64,000 nt of DNA from Gaiellaceae bacterium (GTDB lineage Bacteria; Actinomycetota; Thermoleophilia; Gaiellales; Gaiellaceae). The translations under genes were made by a program, and so were the position numbers. The stretch's first letter is position 1, and each line of letters starts with the position of its first letter. Positions 57,661 to 64,000 of this stretch are shown piece by piece. The stretch covers positions 124,001-188,000 of the forward strand of contig JAUJMY010000003.1 in assembly GCA_030446625.1 (NCBI GenBank). Reading direction: 5' to 3'. Below the pieces are notes generated by a model. The model saw only the letters and a program-made list of their open reading frames with translations, searched no databases and had not been told where the DNA came from.

Positions 57661-58104
57661 ATGAAGCGGCCGCTCATCATGTTCGTCTTCGCCACGGCTC
57701 TCGCGGCTGGACTCGTTGCGGGGACGTCTTACGCAGACACGTCGGCGCCTCAAGCTGCCCCCGGCGTCCGTGCGCAGACGACGAACCCTTACGTGGAGGT
57801 CACGCTCTTGGTCACGTCGTTCGTGACGAGACCGCGTCCGCCGAGAGCGGGCACGACCTTCACCGCGCTCTTGCGCGTACGCCGCAGCGACACCGGAGAG
57901 GCGCCTGCGCGCGCGCGTGTCTCATGTGTCGCGACGGCGGCCGGCCGGCGCGTCCGCCTTTCGTCCTCGCGCTACCGAGCCGGGGTTGCGACGTGCATCT
58001 GGCGCCTTCCGTCGCGCGCGCGAGGCAAGGTCCTGCGGGGACGGGTTGCGGTCACGGCGGCGTCACTGGTGGTCGGGCGTAGCTTCGCGAAGCGGATCCG
58101 CTGA
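57661..58104 (+). CDS. Secreted small protein of unknown function (147 aa)
   Basis: This 147-residue protein has a signal peptide (about 1-25, core IMFVFATALAAGLVAG, likely cleaved after SYA). The mature part is basic and beta-rich with TLLVTSFVTRPRPPRAGTTF and two Cys (VSCVATAAG and VATCIWRLP) that could form one disulfide, as in an Ig-like or bacterial beta-sandwich domain. No enzymatic motif is seen. Start ATG 57661. Its last 42 bases overlap an opposite-strand gene candidate at 58063. It lies inside the disturbed region, so it may be a passenger. Confidence 0.6.
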   Translation: MKRPLIMFVFATALAAGLVAGTSYADTSAPQAAPGVRAQTTNPYVEVTLLVTSFVTRPRPPRAGTTFTALLRVRRSDTGEAPARARVSCVATAAGRRVRLSSSRYRAGVATCIWRLPSRARGKVLRGRVAVTAASLVVGRSFAKRIR

Positions 58105-58350
58105 CGCGAGACGCGCGTCCGATCTCACGACCTCCCGGATGCGCGGCGCGACGCGGAGGGCGGCCGTCGCGGCGAGGATGAGGACGCCGATTACGAGCAG
58201 TCTCGCGGGCGGTCCGGTCTGAAGAGCGTCTGAGACGGCGGACAACACGCTCGGGCGCTCGAGCGTCGTCGTCGGCGAGGCGTTAGGATCGCCCGCCGCG
58301 GCGCGCGGAACGGGCGGCGCTACCGCGCGCGGAACGGGCGGCGCTACCAC
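58063..58350 (-). CDS. Putative small membrane protein or gene fragment (95 aa)
   Basis: From GTG 58350 this would encode VAPPVPRA twice, a Ser/Thr-rich linker (DPNASPTTTLERPSVL), one strong membrane helix (RLLVIGVLILAATAALRV) and a charged C-terminal tail. The VAPPVPRA repeat comes from a 24-base direct repeat. Third-position bias is only moderate. It overlaps the convergent secreted-protein gene by 42 bases. It may be a remnant of a longer anchored protein. No family recognised. Confidence 0.35.
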   Translation of the reverse strand: MVAPPVPRAVAPPVPRAAAGDPNASPTTTLERPSVLSAVSDALQTGPPARLLVIGVLILAATAALRVAPRIREVVRSDARLASADPLREATPDHQ

Positions 58351-58499
58351 GCGCGTCCGGGGTTTCCGCCTAGTTGCTGCGGTCGCGGGAGCGCGTACGC
58401 CGGCGAAGTCGTGACTCGCTCCAGCGTGCGCGCATCCACTCCGCGTTCGCGGCCGATGGCGGCGCGTAGCGAGTTGGGGAGCGGAGCGCCCGCTCCCCC

Positions 58500-59087
58500 G
58501 CGCTCGTCCCGGTGCCGCGCCGGCTCGCGTACGGCGCGGCGGCGGCGGCGATCGTCGCTGGGCGATCGTGTGCGGCACCGGCCTCCGCACGGCCTACGCG
58601 GGCACGATGAACTTCTCGCCGCCCGCGTTGATCGCGGACGAGCGCGACTGGTACGCCGCGTTCGCGCGCCGGCGCCACCCGGTCACGCTCGAGGACTACG
58701 GCCGCGCCTTCACCGTCGTGGGCGGGCGCGCGCTGAAGGAGCGCGCGGAGCGTGGTGAGCGCGTCGTCACCTTCGGGCAGCCCGGCACGACGGAAGTGAT
58801 CCGCGGGCGTCCCGGCCACGAGAAGTACCTCCCCGACCCGTGGGTGCTCGCGCGCTTCTCGCATCGCCGCTCGCTCTCGCCGGAGCTCCGCGCCGACGCC
58901 GCCGTCGCCGCGGCTCGCCGCTCGCTCGGCTGCGGAGCCTCCGCCGGGTGCTCGCCGCGGTCTCGGAGCGGCTGACGCTCTCGCGCTTCCTCGAGAACGT
59001 CCGGGTCGCGGTCGAGCTGCCGCGCTTCCGCCTCCCGGGGACCCCGTCGCGGCCGAGCGTCAGCTGTGCGTCGCAGGCGCCCGATGA
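58500..59087 (+). pseudogene. Remnant of a conserved gene, frameshifted at three or more places
   Basis: A single protein can be read only by changing frame: RRLAYGAAAAAIVAG, then CGTGLRTAYAGTMNFSPP, GGRALKERAERGERVVTFG, then LRRVLAAVSERLTLSRFLEN, and finally GDPVAAERQLCVAGAR before TGA at 59085. Single bases seem missing near 58560, 58940 and 59035. The pieces form a good alignment order and keep coding character, so a real gene has decayed or has been mis-sequenced. The product would be a soluble tail of a membrane or transferase-like protein; I cannot name it. It converges with the GT39-like gene. Confidence 0.6.
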
Positions 59088-59214
59088 CGCGTGCGTCTAC
59101 CGCGCCGCGGCCAGGGGCGCGCGGCGGGCGAAGATCCTGATCGGCTCCTCGGCGAACTCGAGCCGCACGGTCGCCACCTCCTTCAGCCGCTCCCGCTCGA
59201 TGATCGGTTGCAGA
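58870..59214. repeat. 345-bp direct repeat, copy 2
   Basis: This copy is in its apparent original context. Its left part is the end of the pseudogene, and its right part is the true end of the GT39-like gene, which continues intact to 60653. Copy 1 at 56857 is therefore the derived copy. It carries the same single-base losses. Confidence 0.88.
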
Positions 59215-60653
59215 TAGTCGAGGTACGCCTCCGGCATCACGACGATCGCCGCGGGCCGCGTCCGCTCGAGATCGCGTACGACCTCGTCCCAGGGCGGGTC
59301 GAACAGGTACGGGAAGGCCGGCATGATCGCGGGGAAGATGTAGCGCGACGCCGGCAAGCGCTCCCCCAGCCAGTACGCCGTCTGCCCCTCGAACGGCGTC
59401 GCGACGTACACCCGCTCCGACGGCGTCGTCACCTCCTGCACGATCCTTGCCACCTGCTTCTGTGCGTCGAGGGCGAAGCTCGTCCCGTAGGTGAGCCGCT
59501 CGCGCGCCGGGACAAGGGCGAGGAGCAGGAAGACGGGCGCGAGGACGGCGACCGTGACGGCGCTCCGCGCGCGCGGCTCCGGCACGACGAGCCGCCGCTC
59601 GAGGCTCGCGACGCCCGCCGCGACGAGGACGGCGAGGGGCGGGACGATCGGGACGAAGTAGTGGCTGAAGTCGCGCACGCCGGCCTTCGCGCCGATCAGC
59701 ATCAGCGCCGCCCACGCTCCCGAGATCAGGACGAGCCGCCTGTGCTCGCGGACGAGGAGCGAGAAGGCCCCAAGCGCCGCGGCGAGCGCGATGAAAGGCT
59801 CGCCCGCCGCCGAGATCGCCCAGTCGATCTGCTCGTCTGGCGCCCGGCCGAAGAGGTCGACGCGGCCGGCGCCGGCGTACAGGCGGTTGTAGTCGAGCAG
59901 GCTGTGCTGCGCGGCTCCGAGCGCTCCGGCCAGCGCGTACGGGAGCATGATCGCGCCCGCGGTGAGGACGCCCGCTCCCGCGGCCGCCACGAGCGCGCGA
60001 GCGCGCCCCGGGCGCGGCAGGAACAGCAGCAGGCCGACGAGCGGCGCCGAGAACGCGAGCTGCGGCTTGAAGAGCGCGAGACCCGCGACCGCGGCACCGG
60101 CCCCGGCGGCGAAGCGAGCGCGCCGGCTCGCGGCGTAGCGATCGGCGAGGTCGATCGCCGCGATCCCGAGCGGGAGCGAGAGCTGCTCGAGGTTCGGATC
60201 CGCGCCGTCGTAGACGTCTCCGGAGGCAGCCACGGCGTAGACGAGGACCGCGAGCCACGCCGCCCGCTCGCCTGCGTGCCGGCGCACGAGCGCTGCGAGC
60301 GACGCGAGCGAGACGACGAAGAGCGCGAAGAGCAGGAGGCGCACCGCGTGGGGCGAGGTCGGGGAGACGAGCTCGAACAGCGCGAAGAGCTCGTAGACGA
60401 GCGGCCCCTTGTGGTCGAAGACGTCGCGGTAGGGAACGAGGCCGCGGAGCCAGGCCGTCGCGATGGTGAGGTAGACCGAGACGTCGATCGTCACGGGATC
60501 GTTGATTCGCGGCAGGCGGACGAGGCCGCCGGCGAGCGCGCCTGCCACGACTGGCCGCGCGAGGAGCCCGTGCGACGCGGCGAGGGCCCGGCGGCCGAGG
60601 CGACGCGGGATCTGCGCGGTCCGGCGTCCGAGGCCGGGCGCGGTAGACGCCAT
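59097..60653 (-). CDS. GT39/ArnT-like membrane glycosyltransferase
   Basis: This 518-residue protein has about 10-11 membrane helices. The first outer loop carries DVSVYLTIATAWLRGLVPYR and VFDHKGPLVYELFALF, the Asp-containing pattern of PMT/ArnT-type GT-C enzymes that use polyprenyl-phosphate sugars outside the membrane. FKPQLAFSAPLVGLLLF and HYFVPIVPPLAV occur later. The last 70 residues are a soluble domain (VYVATPFEGQTAYWLGERL, then ARPIRIFARR-like end). Start ATG 60653. It is divergent from the next gene. The last 35 codons are repeated at 57097-57201. Confidence 0.82.
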   Translation of the reverse strand: MASTAPGLGRRTAQIPRRLGRRALAASHGLLARPVVAGALAGGLVRLPRINDPVTIDVSVYLTIATAWLRGLVPYRDVFDHKGPLVYELFALFELVSPTSPHAVRLLLFALFVVSLASLAALVRRHAGERAAWLAVLVYAVAASGDVYDGADPNLEQLSLPLGIAAIDLADRYAASRRARFAAGAGAAVAGLALFKPQLAFSAPLVGLLLFLPRPGRARALVAAAGAGVLTAGAIMLPYALAGALGAAQHSLLDYNRLYAGAGRVDLFGRAPDEQIDWAISAAGEPFIALAAALGAFSLLVREHRRLVLISGAWAALMLIGAKAGVRDFSHYFVPIVPPLAVLVAAGVASLERRLVVPEPRARSAVTVAVLAPVFLLLALVPARERLTYGTSFALDAQKQVARIVQEVTTPSERVYVATPFEGQTAYWLGERLPASRYIFPAIMPAFPYLFDPPWDEVVRDLERTRPAAIVVMPEAYLDYLQPIIERERLKEVATVRLEFAEEPIRIFARRAPLAAAR

Positions 60654-60749
60654 CGGCCAAGCATGCCCGATCGACCGCGGTCTCCTGCGGACGAGGCGTA
60701 TGAGGGCGATCGGTACTCTGCGAGGCGTGTGGGGGCGGGCGGAGGTCGC

Positions 60750-61769
60750 ATGAGCGGAGGCTCACCCGCGGCGGCAGACCCGGCGGCCGAGAGCGAGCTC
60801 TCGCGCGCCCGCGACTCGCGCACGTGGATCGTCGGGCTGGTCGTGTCGATCGTCTCGCTGGCGGCTGTAGCGTGGTGGGCGGTTCACCAGGAACGGCCGA
60901 CGCTGCCGTCGGACAGCGGGGGGATCGCGGCGCTGCTCGCGGCGATCGCCGTCTACGGGCTGGGAACGGCGCTGCGCGCGGAGCGATGGCTCTACCTGCT
61001 GCGCGGCGCCGGCGCGCGCTCGGCGCGCGCGGACGTCTACCGGCTCACCGTCGTCGGCTACATGGGCAACAACGTCCTCCCTGCGCGAGGAGGCGACGCG
61101 CTCCGGATCTGGCTGCTCGCGCCGCGCGCGGCCACCTCGAAGCGCTCGATCCTCGGGACGCTCGTGGCCGAGCGCGTTCTCGACGTCCTTGTCCTCGTGG
61201 CCGTCTTCTCGATCGTCGCGTACGGCGTCCTCACGGACGTGGCGGTTCCCTCGGGAACGCGGCTCGCCGTCGCGGGGGCGCTGGCGGCGGCCGTGCTCGG
61301 AGCCGTCGCCGTCGGGCTCGTCGTCGCGCGGCGCGCGCGCCGGCTGCGGCGGCTCGCGGAGCTCGGGCGGCCGGTGCTGGCGGCGGGCGCGGCTCTCCGC
61401 GGCCGCGGCGCGGCTGCGCTGCTCGCGCTCACGGTCGCGATCTGGGTGCTCGAGGCGGCGACCTATGTCGCGGTCGCGCACGCCGTCGACCTCGACATGA
61501 GCGCCTTCGAGGCGCTCTACGTCGTCGCGCTCACGTCGATCTTCGTGATCGTCCCGTCCGGACCGGGGTACGCCGGCACGCTCGACGCGTCGGTCGTCTT
61601 CGCCACGAAGGCGATCGGTGCGACGGGTGCCCTCGCCGTCTCGTACCTCCTCGTGCTCCGCTTCGTCCTCGTCGTGCCGATCACGGCCCTCGGCTTCGTC
61701 CTGCTCGCCGTCTATTACGGCGGCGTCTCGCGCGTGCGCGGGGCGCGTCTGCGGATGGGCGAGGCGTGA
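60750..61769 (+). CDS. LPG-synthase-TM/UPF0104-type integral membrane protein
   Basis: This 339-residue protein has about eight hydrophobic segments with VVGYMGNNVLPARGGDALRI, TLVAERVLDVLVLVAVFS and VPSGPGYAGTLDASVVF. It is the same broad family as the gene at 8915, but the two are distant relatives. Stand-alone members usually sit by glycosyltransferases. ATG 60750 is chosen because GGAGG lies 4 bases before it; ATG 60663 would add 29 hydrophilic residues. It ends in a GTGA overlap with the amine-oxidase-like gene and forms an operon with it and with the final GT2. Confidence 0.85.
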   Translation: MSGGSPAAADPAAESELSRARDSRTWIVGLVVSIVSLAAVAWWAVHQERPTLPSDSGGIAALLAAIAVYGLGTALRAERWLYLLRGAGARSARADVYRLTVVGYMGNNVLPARGGDALRIWLLAPRAATSKRSILGTLVAERVLDVLVLVAVFSIVAYGVLTDVAVPSGTRLAVAGALAAAVLGAVAVGLVVARRARRLRRLAELGRPVLAAGAALRGRGAAALLALTVAIWVLEAATYVAVAHAVDLDMSAFEALYVVALTSIFVIVPSGPGYAGTLDASVVFATKAIGATGALAVSYLLVLRFVLVVPITALGFVLLAVYYGGVSRVRGARLRMGEA

Positions 61770-63190
61770 AAGTCGCGGTGATCGGGGCCGGGGTGGCGGG
61801 GCTCACCGCGGCGCACCGGCTCTCGGCGGGCGGCCACGTCTGCGACGTCTACGAGCGCTGGCCGGGACTCGGGGGCCAGGCCGCCACGATCGACGTCGGC
61901 CAGGGGCACCTGCTCGAGCGCTACTACCACCACCTCTTCACGAGCGACCGCCACATCGCCGAGCTCTACGACGAGCTCGGCCTGCCGGACGAGCTCGAGC
62001 AGCGCCCCTCGACGGTCGCGATCTTCACCGGCGGGCGCAGCTATCCGTTCACGACGCCGCTCGATCTGCTCCGGTTCCGGCCCCTCCCGCCGCTCTCTCG
62101 GGTGCGCATGGGACTCGCGGTGGTGATGCTCCAGAGGCGTAACGGCGGTGTCGAGCCGTTCGAGTCGCAGACCGCGCGCGAGTGGATCCAGCGGACGATG
62201 GGCGGGCCGGCGTACGAGAACGTGTGGGGCCCGCTGCTGCGCGGCAAGTTCGGCGACCGCGCGGACGACCTTTCGATGGCGTGGCTCTGGAGCAAGCTGA
62301 CGCTCCGCCGCCAGATCAAGGGAGAGCAGGCGAGGCAGGAGGTGCTCGTCTACCCCCGCTCGAGCTGGGAGCTCCTCTTCCAGCGGCTCCAGTCGAGCAT
62401 CGAGGCGTGCGGAGGCCGCGTGCTGATTGACTGTCCCGCTGCGCGCATCTCGCGAGACGGGCCCCGCTTCCGCGTCACCCCCGGCGAGCCCGGCTCGTTC
62501 CGCCGGGGCCACGATCCCCGCCGGTTCGGCGTCCGCCCCGAGGTCGACGGAGGCTACGACGGCGTACTTGCCACCGTCCCGTCGGACGTCTTCGAGCAGC
62601 TGCTGGACGCCGAGCTCGCCGCGGAGGTGGGATCCGCGTACCTCGAGCGGCTCCGCTCGATCGAGTACTACACCGCGCTCTGCCTGCTGCTGGAGCTCGA
62701 CCGCCCGCTGTCGCCGTACTACTGGACGAACGTCGCCGACCTCGAGCTCCCGTTCGTCGGGCTGATCGAGCACACGAACCTGATCGAGCCGCGCCGGTAC
62801 GGAGGGCGCCGCTTCCTGTACGTGGCGAACTACAAGCCGGCCGGCGACGAGCTGCTCTCGCTCGACGCCGACGAGCTCCTCGAGCGCTACGAGCCGGGCC
62901 TGCGGAAGGTCAACCCCGCGTTCTCACGTTCGTGGGTGAAGCAGCGGTGGCGCTTCCAGGAGCCGGCTGCGCAGCCGATCGTCACCGTCGGCTACCGCAC
63001 ACGCATCCCGCCGGCGACGACCGGCGTCCCGGGGCTCCTGCTCGCGAACACGACCCAGATCTACCCCGAGGACCGGGGTACCAACTACTCGGTGCGGCTC
63101 GGGAACGAGGCCGCGCGGCTGCTCGAGTCCTCGCTCGCGGACGCCCGGCCGAGTGCGGTCCGCGGCGCGGCCGGCGGAGCGTCCGCGTGA
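61766..63190 (+). CDS. FAD/NAD-dependent amine-oxidase-like oxidoreductase
   Basis: This 474-residue flavoprotein begins KVAVIGAGVAGLTAAHRL (GxGxxG dinucleotide loop) and DVYERWPGLGGQAATID, and contains HLLERYYHHLFTSDRHIAEL, FGDRADDLSMAWLWSKL and LLLANTTQIYPEDRGTNYSV, with the final FAD-binding region. It is of the protoporphyrinogen-oxidase/UDP-galactopyranose-mutase superfamily, but a mutase needs other conserved Arg residues that I did not confirm. Start GTG 61766. Such genes next to GT2 transferases may modify sugars or lipid carriers. It ends in a GTGA overlap with the GT2. Confidence 0.82.
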   Translation: MKVAVIGAGVAGLTAAHRLSAGGHVCDVYERWPGLGGQAATIDVGQGHLLERYYHHLFTSDRHIAELYDELGLPDELEQRPSTVAIFTGGRSYPFTTPLDLLRFRPLPPLSRVRMGLAVVMLQRRNGGVEPFESQTAREWIQRTMGGPAYENVWGPLLRGKFGDRADDLSMAWLWSKLTLRRQIKGEQARQEVLVYPRSSWELLFQRLQSSIEACGGRVLIDCPAARISRDGPRFRVTPGEPGSFRRGHDPRRFGVRPEVDGGYDGVLATVPSDVFEQLLDAELAAEVGSAYLERLRSIEYYTALCLLLELDRPLSPYYWTNVADLELPFVGLIEHTNLIEPRRYGGRRFLYVANYKPAGDELLSLDADELLERYEPGLRKVNPAFSRSWVKQRWRFQEPAAQPIVTVGYRTRIPPATTGVPGLLLANTTQIYPEDRGTNYSVRLGNEAARLLESSLADARPSAVRGAAGGASA

Positions 63191-64000
63191 GCGCGACGGA
63201 GCAGAGGCGCGAGGTCGAACTGCTCAGCGTCGTCGCGCCGATGCTGAACGAGGAGGCGATCGTCCGCGAGTTCCACCGCCGCGTCACCAGCGCACTGGAG
63301 GGCGTCCCGTTCGAGCTCGTCGTCGTCGACGACGGTTCGACGGACGCGACGCCTGCGATCCTCGACGAGCTCGCGGCCTCCGACCCGAGACTCCGCGTCA
63401 TCCACCTCTCGCGCCCGTTCGGGCACCAGCTCGCGCTGACGGCGGGCCTCGATCACGCGGCGGGTGACGCCGCCGTGATGATGGACGGCGATCTCCAGGA
63501 TCCGCCCGAGGTCGTGCACGAGCTGCTGGAGGAGTGGCGCCGCGGTGCCGACGTCGTCGTCGCGAGGCGGCGCGAGCGGCCGGGAGAGACGCGGTTCAAG
63601 CTCGCCACCGCGCGCTGGTTCTACTCGCTCATGGGCCGCCTCGCGAGCATCCGGCTCGAGCCGAATGCCGGCGACTTCCGCCTGCTCGACCGCGCTGCGC
63701 TCGACGCGCTCCTGCGGCTGCGGGAGCGCGCGCGCTTCCTGCGCGGGATGACGGGGTGGGTCGGGTTCTCGCACGCGACCGTCGACTACGACCGCGACGC
63801 GCGGTTCGCGGGCGAGACGAAGTACCCGCTGCGCAAGATGGTCCGCTTCGCGATCGACGGCGTGTCGTCCTTCTCCCACGTCCCGCTCCAGATCGCGAGC
63901 TACATCGGCTTCCTGGCCACCGCGGTTGCGTTCCTCGCGCTCCCGCTCACGATCATCGCGCGCTATGCCGGCATCTACGAGCGCGGCGTGCCGACGCTGC
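63187..64000 (+). CDS. GT2 polyprenyl-phosphate glycosyltransferase, partial (runs off window)
   Basis: The visible 271 residues begin at GTG 63187 and show SVVAPMLNEEAIVREF, VVVDDGSTDATPAILDEL, the family stretch RPFGHQLALTAGLDHAAG and VMMDGDLQDPPEVV, the metal-binding site of DPM1/GtrB-type enzymes. NAGDFRLLDRAALDALL and GETKYPLRKMVRFAIDG are typical of the same group. The first C-terminal membrane helix (SYIGFLATAVAFLALPLTII) is starting at the window end. It overlaps the preceding gene by GTGA. It should make a polyprenyl-linked sugar donor for membrane GT-C enzymes such as 59097. Confidence 0.9.
   Translation, partial: MSATEQRREVELLSVVAPMLNEEAIVREFHRRVTSALEGVPFELVVVDDGSTDATPAILDELAASDPRLRVIHLSRPFGHQLALTAGLDHAAGDAAVMMDGDLQDPPEVVHELLEEWRRGADVVVARRRERPGETRFKLATARWFYSLMGRLASIRLEPNAGDFRLLDRAALDALLRLRERARFLRGMTGWVGFSHATVDYDRDARFAGETKYPLRKMVRFAIDGVSSFSHVPLQIASYIGFLATAVAFLALPLTIIARYAGIYERGVPTL

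Noticed and set aside
58370-58864. A minus-strand protein opposite the pseudogene
   Set aside because: Frame is open, but the coding bias and alignable protein pieces are on the + strand, so this is a shadow frame.

Overview
The window is 64 kb of very GC-rich DNA (roughly 70 percent or more by eye) with strong G/C bias at third codon positions, many GTG starts and tightly packed genes joined by 4-base ATGA or GTGA overlaps. This fits an actinobacterial chromosome or metagenome contig. A Thermoleophilia-type actinomycete (Gaiellales/Solirubrobacterales) is my guess from style and gene content only; there is no rRNA or other marker gene to prove it. I saw no tRNA, rRNA or CRISPR array.

Nearly the whole window is one surface-polysaccharide island. 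Left part (1-22 kb, mostly + strand): sugar-nucleotide epimerases/dehydratases (786, 5525, 18108), three DegT/DnrJ-type aminotransferases (1727, 7773, 14192), an ATP-grasp ligase (6475), glycosyltransferases of GT2, GT4 and membrane GT-C type, a TIGR04325-type methyltransferase, an O-antigen polymerase/ligase (19115), and a MazEF-like toxin-antitoxin pair lodged between glycan genes (20456-21009). Middle (22-33.5 kb): a Ser/Gly-repeat membrane-anchored protein, a second O-antigen ligase-like protein with a TPR-like tail, the polyprenyl-phosphate sugar-1-phosphate transferase that would prime synthesis (24813), and a five-gene run, NeuB-type synthase, SDR, aldehyde dehydrogenase, CMP-sugar synthetase and full-length transketolase (27475-33497). 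That run looks like a complete activation pathway for an unusual ulosonic acid and is the best candidate for an undescribed system here.

Right part: an FkbM methyltransferase, two members of an uncharacterised GT-B-like family with a SWDNLT signature (34401, 35937; a third at 44980), an orphan ABC-2 permease, then a long minus-strand array (39.4-49.9 kb) of duplicated GT2 genes, four GT32 genes with coiled-coil tails, a HAD phosphatase and a capsule-synthesis-type glycosyltransferase whose only sensible start codon is ATC. After that come a methyltransferase, a GT2, a secreted glycoside hydrolase and a fused GT2-GT4 protein. From 55.6 to 59.1 kb the DNA is disturbed: a frameshifted IS481-family transposase, an apparently exact 345-bp direct repeat, gene remnants and a multiply frameshifted pseudogene. 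The window ends with a GT39-like membrane protein, a second LPG-synthase-like membrane protein, a flavin amine-oxidase-like protein and a GT2 that runs off the end.

Together the genes would make, modify, activate, assemble, polymerise and export several glycans. I did not see a convincing Wzx flippase, a Wzz chain-length regulator or an ABC ATPase. Two places (46.15-46.69 kb and 55.6-59.2 kb) show patterns that may be assembly artefacts and should be checked against reads before biological use.
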